Position numbers and translations under genes: made by a program | Notes under the pieces: model-generated | The model's input: the letters and a program-made list of their open reading frames with translations, nothing else | Told to the model about the DNA's origin: nothing | Database searches by the model: none | Source: Lewinellaceae bacterium | GTDB lineage: Bacteria > Bacteroidota > Bacteroidia > Chitinophagales > Saprospiraceae | Direction of reading: 5' to 3' | Length of the DNA: 64,000 nucleotides | Assembly (NCBI GenBank): GCA_020636315.1 | Contig: JACJYA010000002.1 | Coordinates: 558,001 to 622,000, forward strand | In this document: positions 8,336 through 16,376 of the stretch, piece after piece | Numbering within the stretch: position 1 is the stretch's first letter | Layout of the letters: every line of letters starts with the position of its first letter

Positions 8336-10492
8336 ATGATCCGGTTTTTTCTTATTTTTTTTCTGTTGCTCTCTTTTGGCAATAGTACTATCCGGGCCGA
8401 AGACGGTTATCGCCTCTGGCTGCGGTATGAAAAGATAGAAAATGCAGCGCTGAGACAAGCTTACCTCGGGCGGCTCAGCCAGATATTCATGGACGGGGAA
8501 GGCCCCATATTGAAAACAGCAGCGGAAGAACTGGAAGCCGGGCTTGGCACGCTTCTCGGCAAGCCCATTCCGGCCACCAGAGTATCAGGTGGCACCGGAG
8601 GGGTTATTGCCGGGATACTGGGCCGGTCAGATGTGCTCGGCAGGCTCGTTTCGGACGAAGATGCCCGGAAGATCACCGCAGAGGGCTTCCTGTTAATGAG
8701 CGGCCCGGAGCACCTGATTATTGCCGCCAAAGACGCCAGAGGTGTCCTCTATGGCGCCTTTCACCTGATGCGCTTACTGCAGTTGCGCCTGCCGCTTGAC
8801 GGCCTGCATATCATTGAGAATCCCAAAGTGAAACTGCGGGTGCTCAATCACTGGGACAATCTCGACCGCACCGTTGAAAGAGGATATGCCGGTTTTTCAA
8901 TCTGGAACTGGCACGAGTTGCCGGAGTATATCGGCCAGCAGTACATCGACTACGCCCGCGCCAACGCCTCCATCGGCATCAACGGCGCGGTGGTGACCAA
9001 CGTCAATGCCAATGCCCTGGTTTTCCGCCCGGATTACCTGGAAAAGGCAGCCGCCCTGGCCGATGTGTTCCGCCCCTATGGCATCAGGATCTACCTCACC
9101 GCCCGTTTCAGTTCCCCTATTGAACTGGGCGGCCTGCCTACCGCCGACCCACTGGATCCGCAGGTCCGGCAATGGTGGAAAAACAAGGCTGACGAGATCT
9201 ACCGTCTCATACCCGATTTCGGGGGCTTCCTGGTCAAGGCCAATTCAGAAGGGCAGCCCGGCCCCCGGGAGTACGGGCGCAGCCACGCCGAAGGCGCCAA
9301 CATGCTGGCGGATGCGCTCGCTCCTCACGGAGGAGTGCTCATGTGGCGGGCCTTCGTTTACAGTGAGGAAGAACCCGAAGACCGCGCCAAACAGGCTTAT
9401 AACGAATTCGTGCCTCTGGACGGACAGTTCAGGGAGAACGTACTGATACAGGTCAAGAACGGCCCCATCGACTTTCAGCCCCGGGAGCCCGTCCATCCGC
9501 TGTTCGGCGCCATGCCCCAAACCCCGCTGATGATGGAATTCCAGATCACCAAGGAATATCTTGGCCAGGGTACTCACCTGGTAGGGCTGGCGAAAATGTA
9601 CGGAGAAGTCCTTCAAACAGACACCTACGCCCGCGGAAAGGGTTCATCCGTGGCAAAGGTGGTCGATGGGACACTACACGGATACCAAATTACCGGAATG
9701 GCCGGCGTTGCCAACATAGGAACCGCCCGCAACTGGACCGGCCACCTGTTCGGCCAGGCCGACTGGTACGCCTTCGGCAGGCTGGCCTGGAATCCTTACC
9801 TGCCCGCCGAAACCATTTTCAAAGAATGGGCGGAACTGACTTTCACCCACAACCCCGAAGCGGTTGCCACCATTACCGATATGCTCTCCTCCTCTTACGA
9901 AACCTGCGTCAATTACATGACTCCGCTGGGGCTTCATCACATTATGGCCGCCGGGCACCACTACGGGCCGGGCCCCTGGGTCAGCAAAATGCCAAGGGCA
10001 GACTGGACTTCGGTGTATTACCATCGAGCCGACGAGGAAGGGCTGGGGTTCGACCGGACGGAGACTGGCAGCAATGCCCTGGAGCAGTACACGCCTGACT
10101 TTCGCCGCCAGTATGCCGATATGGATAAATGCCCCCACAAATTTCTGCTTTGGTTCCATCATGTTCCCTGGGGGCATGTGCTCTCCACCGGGCGCACCTT
10201 ATGGGAAGAACTGTGCCTGCATTATCATCAGGGAGCTGCAGAGGTGGGCCGACTCAAAAAGAAATGGGAAAGTATCAAAGAATTTATTGACAAAGAGAGA
10301 TACCGGCAGGTAAGTATGCATCTCGAAATCCAGGAAAAAGAAGCCAGGTGGTGGCGGGATGCCTGCTTGTCTTACTTCCGGGCATTTTCAGAAATGGAAA
10401 TCCCCTCCGGTTTGGAACAACCCGGGCATACCCTGGAGTATTACAGGTCACTGGCCTATCCTTATGCTCCGGGCATCCGGCCACGGTGGTAG
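8336..10492 (+). CDS. aguA: GH67 alpha-glucuronidase
   Basis: Removes (4-O-methyl-)glucuronic acid from the non-reducing ends of xylo-oligosaccharides. The 718-residue length and layout fit the family: signal peptide (1-21), N-terminal alpha/beta domain with GVLYGAFHLMRLLQL, TIM barrel (about 160-490) with LRVLNHWDNLDRTVERGYAGFSIW and KANSEGQPGPREYGR, and the C-terminal helical domain. Glu305 in SEGQPGP is the expected acid catalyst; the region MEFQITKEYLGQGTHLVGLAKMY is also conserved. The signal peptide suggests a periplasmic enzyme. It is the first gene of an operon with the SDR (33-bp gap) and GH3 (49-bp gap), and is probably controlled by the divergent LacI repressor. Confidence 0.96.
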   Translation: MIRFFLIFFLLLSFGNSTIRAEDGYRLWLRYEKIENAALRQAYLGRLSQIFMDGEGPILKTAAEELEAGLGTLLGKPIPATRVSGGTGGVIAGILGRSDVLGRLVSDEDARKITAEGFLLMSGPEHLIIAAKDARGVLYGAFHLMRLLQLRLPLDGLHIIENPKVKLRVLNHWDNLDRTVERGYAGFSIWNWHELPEYIGQQYIDYARANASIGINGAVVTNVNANALVFRPDYLEKAAALADVFRPYGIRIYLTARFSSPIELGGLPTADPLDPQVRQWWKNKADEIYRLIPDFGGFLVKANSEGQPGPREYGRSHAEGANMLADALAPHGGVLMWRAFVYSEEEPEDRAKQAYNEFVPLDGQFRENVLIQVKNGPIDFQPREPVHPLFGAMPQTPLMMEFQITKEYLGQGTHLVGLAKMYGEVLQTDTYARGKGSSVAKVVDGTLHGYQITGMAGVANIGTARNWTGHLFGQADWYAFGRLAWNPYLPAETIFKEWAELTFTHNPEAVATITDMLSSSYETCVNYMTPLGLHHIMAAGHHYGPGPWVSKMPRADWTSVYYHRADEEGLGFDRTETGSNALEQYTPDFRRQYADMDKCPHKFLLWFHHVPWGHVLSTGRTLWEELCLHYHQGAAEVGRLKKKWESIKEFIDKERYRQVSMHLEIQEKEARWWRDACLSYFRAFSEMEIPSGLEQPGHTLEYYRSLAYPYAPGIRPRW

Positions 10493-10525
10493 CCTATATC
10501 GATCATTCAAAACAAGACAGAGTAC

Positions 10526-11272
10526 ATGTCCCACACAAATGTAGCACTCATTACCGGTGGATCTTCCGGGATAGGATATGCCATAGCTCACCGCTTCATC
10601 CGGGAAGGCTTTCGTGCCATCATTACCGGCAGGAATGAGGAAAAGCTGGAAGCCGCCACCCGCAAACTGGGCAATTCCTGTGAAGGGATACCGTTCAACA
10701 TGAACTGCCTGGAAAAGATCCCGGAATTTGTAGAACAGTTAAAAAGCCGGTACGGAGCCATCGGTGTACTGGTTAACAACGCCGGGATCAACCAGAAAAA
10801 ACCACTGGTGGAAGTTACGGATGAAGATTATAACGACATCATTCTGACCAACCAGGCCGCCCTGTTCGCCCTGACGCGGGAAGTGGCCAAAGTAATGCTC
10901 CATCAGGAAAGCGGAGGGGCTGTTATCAATATCAGCTCTATGGCAGCCAACCATGGTATCCCCAAGGTGGTGTCTTATTCGGCCTCTAAAGCTGCCCTGG
11001 AAGGCATGACCCGCGCAATGGCAGTGGACCTCTCCCCTTACGGGATCCGGGTGAACAGCGTAGCCCCCGGCTTTATCGAGACCCCGATGTCGTCCAAAGC
11101 GCTGAACGGCGACCCGGAAAGAAAGGCCAGAGTCATGGCCCGGACGCCCATGAAACGAATGGGGCAACCCGAAGACATTGCCAATGCCGTCTATTTCCTG
11201 GCTTCCGCCCAGGCCGCTTTCATCACCGGCCAGAGCCTCAATGTCGATGGTGGTTATTCCATAGGCTTCTGA
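10526..11272 (+). CDS. SDR-family NAD(P)-dependent oxidoreductase
   Basis: Classical 248-residue short-chain dehydrogenase. It has the cofactor motif TGGSSGIG (residues 10-17), NNAG (84-87), catalytic Ser138, Tyr151 and Lys155 (YSASK), the PG motif (VAPGFIETPM) and the C-terminal ITGQSLNVDGGYS. There is no signal peptide, so it is cytoplasmic. It lies between alpha-glucuronidase and beta-xylosidase, so it may reduce or oxidise an acid sugar such as fructuronate or a ketogluconate, or act on xylose. Sequence alone does not settle the substrate. Confidence 0.9.
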   Translation: MSHTNVALITGGSSGIGYAIAHRFIREGFRAIITGRNEEKLEAATRKLGNSCEGIPFNMNCLEKIPEFVEQLKSRYGAIGVLVNNAGINQKKPLVEVTDEDYNDIILTNQAALFALTREVAKVMLHQESGGAVINISSMAANHGIPKVVSYSASKAALEGMTRAMAVDLSPYGIRVNSVAPGFIETPMSSKALNGDPERKARVMARTPMKRMGQPEDIANAVYFLASAQAAFITGQSLNVDGGYSIGF

Positions 11273-11321
11273 AAATGCCTTTAAGAACTTTGTTTTAAAT
11301 TTACCAGTAAAACCATTTCCA

Positions 11322-13514
11322 ATGACAACCAGAACCAGGACATTTACCCTCACCCTGGCCCTGCTCCTCACCCTGGCAGGGTATGCCCAAAAATTCGAGT
11401 ACAAATTCCAGGATCCGAAATTGAGCATCAGCGAAAGAACGGATGACCTCATCTCCCGGCTGACCCTGGAAGAAAAAGTTGGCCAGCTGATGTATGGCGC
11501 TCCGGCCATCGAGCGGCTGGGCATCCCTCAGTACAACTGGTGGAATGAATGCCTCCACGGCGTGGCCCGGAACGGCCGGGCAACCGTTTTCCCCCAGGCC
11601 ATTGGGCTGGCCGCCACCTTTGATACCGATCTCATCCATCGGATTGGCCGGGCAATTTCCATGGAAGCCAGGGCCAAGTACAACGCCTCGGTAGCGAATG
11701 GACTCAGAGAACGATATCAGGGGCTCACCTTCTGGACGCCCAACGTCAATATCTTCCGGGACCCCCGCTGGGGCAGGGGGCAGGAGACCTACGGCGAAGA
11801 CCCCTACCTGACCTCCAGGATCGGGGTCGCCTTTGTCAAAGGGTTGCAGGGTGATCACCCCCGCTACCTGCAGGCCGCCGGAATGGCCAAGCACTACGCC
11901 GTGCACAGCGGCCCTGAGAAGCTGCGGCACGAGTTCAATGCAGTGGCCAGCCGAAAAGATATGTGGGAAACCTACCTGCCGGCATTTGAAGCTCTGGTGA
12001 CAGAAGCCCATGTTGAAGGAGTAATGGGCGCCTACAACCGCACCAACGGCCTGCCCTGCTGTGCCCACCCCTACCTGATGCAGGAGGTGCTCCGGAAGAA
12101 ATGGGGTTTCAAGGGGTATTTCGTATCCGACTGCTGGGCCATTGTCGATTTTTACCAGGGCCATAAAGTGGCGGGGTCTCCTGCCGAAGCAGCCGCCATG
12201 GCCCTCAATACCGGCACCAACCTCAACTGCGGCAGTACCTACCCCGAACTGGTCAATTCTGTCAAACAAGGGCTCACCACTGAAGCGGAGATCGACAAAA
12301 ACCTGAAGGAGCTGCTCCCCACCCGCTTCCGCCTCGGCCTTTTTGACCCTCCGGGAACCGTGCCCTTCGACACCATCGGCACCTCCTGGATCAGAAGGCC
12401 GGAGCATGTGGCCCTGGCGCTGGAGGCTGCCGAAAAGGCGGTGGTCCTGCTGAAAAACGACAACAATACCCTTCCCATCAGCCCGAACGTGAACAGCGTT
12501 TTTGTTACCGGGCCTACAGCGGCCCACATCCAGGCATTGCTTGCCAATTACTACGGCGTTAGTGAAAGCCTGACGACTATCCTCGAAGGCGTCGTGGCCA
12601 ATACCGCTCCTCATACTTCTGTAAAGTACCGGCAGGGCGCCCTGTTGGCCGAACCAAACCACAATCCACAGGACTGGTTTTCCGGGGTGGCTGCCGAATC
12701 GGATGTGACGATCGCCTGCCTGGGTATCTCCCAGCTGATCGAAGGCGAAGAAGGCGAATCCATCCTCTCCGACCACTTCGGTGACCGGGAAGATATCGGC
12801 CTGCCGCAGAACCAGATCGATTTCCTGAAGAAGATCCGGGCCAACGCCAAAAAGCTGGTCGTCGTCCTCACCGGCGGGAGCGCCATTTCCTGCCCGGAAG
12901 TTTACGAAATGGCCGATGCATTGATCTTCGCCTGGTACCCCGGTGAACAGGGAGGGCTGGCAGTTGGAAATGTGCTTTTTGGAAAGGCGGTGCCTTCCGG
13001 CAAACTACCCGTCACCTTCCCCATGTCGGTGGACGACCTGCCTCCTTATGAAGATTACGCCATGGCCAACCGGACTTACCGTTATGCGGAGAAAGAGCCG
13101 CTCTTCCCCTTTGGCTTCGGCCTGAGTTATACCAGTTTTTTGTTCAGCGATGTCTCCCTTTCAAAGGCGGAGATCAATAGCACTGAAAGCACCAAAGCCG
13201 TTACGACCGTCACTAACACAGGAAAATACCCTGCGGAGGAAGTCGTTCAGCTTTACATCACCGACCTGAAGGCATCGGTAGCGACACCCCATTTTGCGCT
13301 CAAAGGGTTCCGGCGGGTAGCCCTCGCCCCGGGGGAATCAAGGGAAGTGTCTTTCGAGATCAACCCTGATATGTTGAAGGTCGTCAATGAAGAAGGAGAA
13401 AAGGTACTGGAGCCTGGGGAATTTCAGATCTCTATCGGAGGTTCTGTCCCCTCTCAGCGAAGTATTGAGCTGGGCGCGCCGGAGTATAAACAAGCTGAGT
13501 TAGTTGTGAAATGA
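11322..13514 (+). CDS. GH3 beta-xylosidase/exo-glycosidase
   Basis: 730-residue GH3 enzyme with a signal peptide (1-22, ending AGYAQ). Domains: (beta/alpha)8 barrel (about 40-330) with WWNECLHGVAR, NVNIFRDPRWGRGQETYGEDP and AKHYAVHSGPE; alpha/beta sandwich (about 365-590); C-terminal fibronectin III-like domain (about 610-715). The nucleophile is Asp270 in FVSDCWAI. The WWNECLHG signature is characteristic of the beta-xylosidase branch of GH3. It probably trims xylo-oligosaccharides to xylose in the periplasm. It is the last gene of the operon. Confidence 0.92.
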   Translation: MTTRTRTFTLTLALLLTLAGYAQKFEYKFQDPKLSISERTDDLISRLTLEEKVGQLMYGAPAIERLGIPQYNWWNECLHGVARNGRATVFPQAIGLAATFDTDLIHRIGRAISMEARAKYNASVANGLRERYQGLTFWTPNVNIFRDPRWGRGQETYGEDPYLTSRIGVAFVKGLQGDHPRYLQAAGMAKHYAVHSGPEKLRHEFNAVASRKDMWETYLPAFEALVTEAHVEGVMGAYNRTNGLPCCAHPYLMQEVLRKKWGFKGYFVSDCWAIVDFYQGHKVAGSPAEAAAMALNTGTNLNCGSTYPELVNSVKQGLTTEAEIDKNLKELLPTRFRLGLFDPPGTVPFDTIGTSWIRRPEHVALALEAAEKAVVLLKNDNNTLPISPNVNSVFVTGPTAAHIQALLANYYGVSESLTTILEGVVANTAPHTSVKYRQGALLAEPNHNPQDWFSGVAAESDVTIACLGISQLIEGEEGESILSDHFGDREDIGLPQNQIDFLKKIRANAKKLVVVLTGGSAISCPEVYEMADALIFAWYPGEQGGLAVGNVLFGKAVPSGKLPVTFPMSVDDLPPYEDYAMANRTYRYAEKEPLFPFGFGLSYTSFLFSDVSLSKAEINSTESTKAVTTVTNTGKYPAEEVVQLYITDLKASVATPHFALKGFRRVALAPGESREVSFEINPDMLKVVNEEGEKVLEPGEFQISIGGSVPSQRSIELGAPEYKQAELVVK

Positions 13515-13635
13515 TATGAAGCCTTTGATGTATGCAAAATAATAATTCGCTACCCGTCCCGGACCCTCTTACTCCCCGCCCGTCTTCATTCCCATTCGTC
13601 CGGGTAAAAAGGGGAGAACCTTACGGGCTGCTCTT

Positions 13636-13783
13636 GCCAAATTTTGCCCTGTACTGCGTTACTCTTCGGTCGCGTAGCTTGCGCCTCCGCTAAAGCTTCA
13701 GCGACACGCGGATGGCTATGCTCCCTCCCCGACACTCCGTGTGCGGGGCAGGCTATCGCGCGTTGTACAGAACAAAATTTGGC
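13636..13783. repeat. MITE-like inverted-repeat element in the gap after GH3
   Basis: The 362-bp stretch 13515-13876 holds no convincing gene. GCCAAATTTTG (13636-13646) pairs with CAAAATTTGGC (13773-13783). After a symmetric two-base interruption, CTGTAC (13649-13654) pairs with GTACAG (13765-13770). The interior has further short palindromes and one copy (13728-13754) of a CCCGACAC..GTGT..CGGG..CAGGCT unit that also occurs twice near 56.5 kb. The element is non-coding, about 148 bp, and could be mobilised in trans. Confidence 0.6.
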
Positions 13784-13876
13784 GTCGTTCACTCCAAAAG
13801 CGAATCCCCAACATACTCTTAATCTTTTGGAACAGCCTCAATTTCATCAGGACCAAATTCATGCAACCAGCATTAT

Positions 13877-16165
13877 TTGATTATGCCTTCAAAGAAGATT
13901 CCCCCCTCCTTCAATTTATCCGCGCTCATATTGGTTGTGTTTTTAGTTTGCAAATGTGGCTCCGCTTCCACCCCACCCCAGCTATCCGGCGAGGTCAAGC
14001 CCTACAAAGGCAAACCCACCATCCACCTCAACGGAAAGCCCGAAGCTCCCATCCTCTACGCCCTATCCGATGTGCCGGGCGGCCGGTGGTCCTGGGAAGA
14101 AGTACCGCAACACAACATAAGCGCATTTTGCGCTCAGGGTATTCGGTTGTACCAGCTGGATATCTTTCTGGAACAGTTGTGGCCTGAAGACGGAAGCTTC
14201 AGTGTGGAAACAGCCCAAAAGCAGGTTCGTGGAGTGCTGGAGGTATGCCCGGAGGCCGGCATTTTTTTCCGGTTCCACCTCAACGCCCCGAAATGGTGGA
14301 CCGACAAATATCCGGAAGAAAATGTGGCGTACGACAAAGTGGAACCCAGCCCGGATGAACACATAGGATTGAGCCGAATACTCGAAGCAGACCCCCGAAA
14401 TCCCGTCCGCGCCAGTATGGCTTCCGAAAAATGGCGCCAGGCAGCAGCGGAAAAACTCAGGCTTTTTTGCGAGCAGTTTTCCCAAACCCCCGAAGGCAAC
14501 GCACTGGCAGGCATCCACATAGCCTATGGCGTCTATGGAGAGTGGCACCAGTGGGGGATCATCAATTACGAAGCCGATTTCAGCCCGCCCATGACGGATC
14601 ATTTCCGGCAGTGGCTGAAGGCCAAATATACAAGCGCTGAAGCCTTACAGGAAGCATGGAGCAGCCCGGACATCACTTTCGATGCCGTTTCGGTACCGGA
14701 TACAGAAGAGCGTGCGGTAATAACCGAAGGCATTTTCCGCCATCCTCTAAAAGGCCGCAGAGTCATCGACTATTATGAATGCCAGCACGAACTGGTGGCC
14801 GGCAACATCATACATTTCTGTAAGGTGGTAAAAGAAAACTGGCCCCGCCCGGCCATAACAGGCGCTTTTTACGGCTACTTCTTTTCTATGTTCCACCGAC
14901 AGGCCGCCGCCGGGCACCTTGCCCTGCAGAAAGTATTGCAGTCGGAATACATTGATTATCTGAGCGGCCCCCAGGCGTATTATCCCGAAAACGGATACCA
15001 CGCCGGAGAGCCGTACCGCTCCCGGGGCCTCATCCATTCGGTATTCCTGAACGGGAAGCTGTGGCTGGATGAATACGACCAGCAGCCCCGCCGTTCCTGG
15101 CCCTGGCTGGGCGATAAAGACAACCGCGAGGTTTACGAAAAGACGCTGGAAGAGAATGTCTCCATGATCCGGCGCAATATGATGTTTCCCATACTGAAAG
15201 GCCAGGGGCTGTGGCTGTATGATTTCGGCCCGGCAGGCATGAACCTGAACCCGGAAAATGATAATAACATTCAAGCAGGCAGCAGTGGATATTGGGACAA
15301 CCCCGTTTATATGGAGAACATCGGAAGAGTAAAGGCCCTTGCCGGTCAATTCCTGCACGAGGAATTTGCATCAGCAGCCGATGTGCTTGCCGTTTACGAT
15401 ACCGAGAGCATCCTCTACCTGCCCGGTACGGTTGACAACAAATGCCCTGTAACCCATCAGATGATCAACTGGCCCACCCTTGCCCTCTACTATTCCGGCG
15501 CTCTTTTCGACCCCATTCACATCGACGACCTCGGCAAAGTGGATATCTCCCGGTACAAGGCCGTCGTCTTTTTTAATGTATTTGTGATGAACGAAAAAGA
15601 CAGGGAGCTCATAAAAACCAAGATAGCCGGGAGAAACCGCCATCTGATATGGATGTACGCGCCGGGATATATCGGAGGTAATGGGATAAGCCTCTCCTCC
15701 GTATCAGATGTCACGGGGATCAACCTGGACACCTTGTCTTTTTACGAAAGGCCCTGCCTTCGGATAGATCCGGATTTTGCCGGGGCCCCTGAGCAGAAAG
15801 CATGGGGAGATTATGCCCCCTTATTTTTTATCCGGGATGACAAAGCAGTTGTCCTCGGGCAATATGCCGGCCTGGGCAAACCGGGGTTCGGGTATAAAAA
15901 GTTTCCGGAACACTCCTCCTGGTACATGGGCGTGCCCGTATCCGATCCGCTTGTATTCAGGAAGATATTTGAACGGGCGGGTGTTCAGTTCTATGCTCCG
16001 CTGAAGGACGTCGTTTACGGAGGTGGAAACCTCCTGATGATCCATTCCGTGAAAGAAGGGGTAAAGGAATGGGAGAAGAACGGCCGGCGCTTTGAAATGA
16101 AATTCGATGAGGCGCCGGCTACAAAGGTGATCGATTTACGCAGCGGCAAGGTTATTTTGGAATAA
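13877..16165 (+). CDS. Secreted clan GH-A glycoside hydrolase, family not assigned (GH42-like architecture)
   Basis: The 762-residue protein has an N-terminal signal (hydrophobic stretch then CKCGS, possibly a lipoprotein). Residues about 50-440 look like a TIM barrel: IRLYQLDIFLEQLWP, FRFHLNAPKWW, an acid/base candidate in GVYGEWHQWG (Glu222) and a nucleophile candidate at the end of a strand in LWLDEYDQQ (Glu399). Residues about 470-690 resemble the Rossmann-like trimerisation domain of GH42 beta-galactosidases (DVLAVYDTESILYLPG, YKAVVFFNVFVM, IWMYAPGYIG), with a small beta domain at the end. It sits between GH3 and GH10, so a xylan-related role is likely. I do not recognise the exact family, and the catalytic residues are proposals from motif position. 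Confidence 0.7.
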   Translation: MIMPSKKIPPSFNLSALILVVFLVCKCGSASTPPQLSGEVKPYKGKPTIHLNGKPEAPILYALSDVPGGRWSWEEVPQHNISAFCAQGIRLYQLDIFLEQLWPEDGSFSVETAQKQVRGVLEVCPEAGIFFRFHLNAPKWWTDKYPEENVAYDKVEPSPDEHIGLSRILEADPRNPVRASMASEKWRQAAAEKLRLFCEQFSQTPEGNALAGIHIAYGVYGEWHQWGIINYEADFSPPMTDHFRQWLKAKYTSAEALQEAWSSPDITFDAVSVPDTEERAVITEGIFRHPLKGRRVIDYYECQHELVAGNIIHFCKVVKENWPRPAITGAFYGYFFSMFHRQAAAGHLALQKVLQSEYIDYLSGPQAYYPENGYHAGEPYRSRGLIHSVFLNGKLWLDEYDQQPRRSWPWLGDKDNREVYEKTLEENVSMIRRNMMFPILKGQGLWLYDFGPAGMNLNPENDNNIQAGSSGYWDNPVYMENIGRVKALAGQFLHEEFASAADVLAVYDTESILYLPGTVDNKCPVTHQMINWPTLALYYSGALFDPIHIDDLGKVDISRYKAVVFFNVFVMNEKDRELIKTKIAGRNRHLIWMYAPGYIGGNGISLSSVSDVTGINLDTLSFYERPCLRIDPDFAGAPEQKAWGDYAPLFFIRDDKAVVLGQYAGLGKPGFGYKKFPEHSSWYMGVPVSDPLVFRKIFERAGVQFYAPLKDVVYGGGNLLMIHSVKEGVKEWEKNGRRFEMKFDEAPATKVIDLRSGKVILE

Positions 16166-16268
16166 ATAAGTACCTGGACACAATTAGAGAAACACAAAGT
16201 GCCATCTAAGGCGCGGATATTCAATCATTCAGCCCTTCATTAATTCAGTCCATATACTTAATGGCATC

Positions 16269-16299
16269 AAACACCCCCCATTTTTGACAAAAACACCCC
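16269..16299 (+). promoter_or_regulatory. Direct repeat upstream of the GH10 xylanase, candidate activator site
   Basis: AAACACCCC occurs at 16269-16277 and again at 16291-16299. The 22-bp spacing puts both on the same DNA face, as expected for AraC-type activators such as the output domain of the nearby hybrid two-component sensor. It lies 78 bp before the xylanase start. Only one such pair was seen, so the role is tentative. Confidence 0.35.
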
Positions 16300-16376
16300 A
16301 CCTTATTCCACCTGTCTTCCATTATTTTTGATAAAACAGACAACAGAGAGCTTCTACTTACCACAACTGAAAATGT

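Noticed and set aside
11301..12776. 491-codon open frame on the minus strand
   Set aside because: Antisense to the GH3 gene; the GH3 frame has the full domain set and active-site motif.
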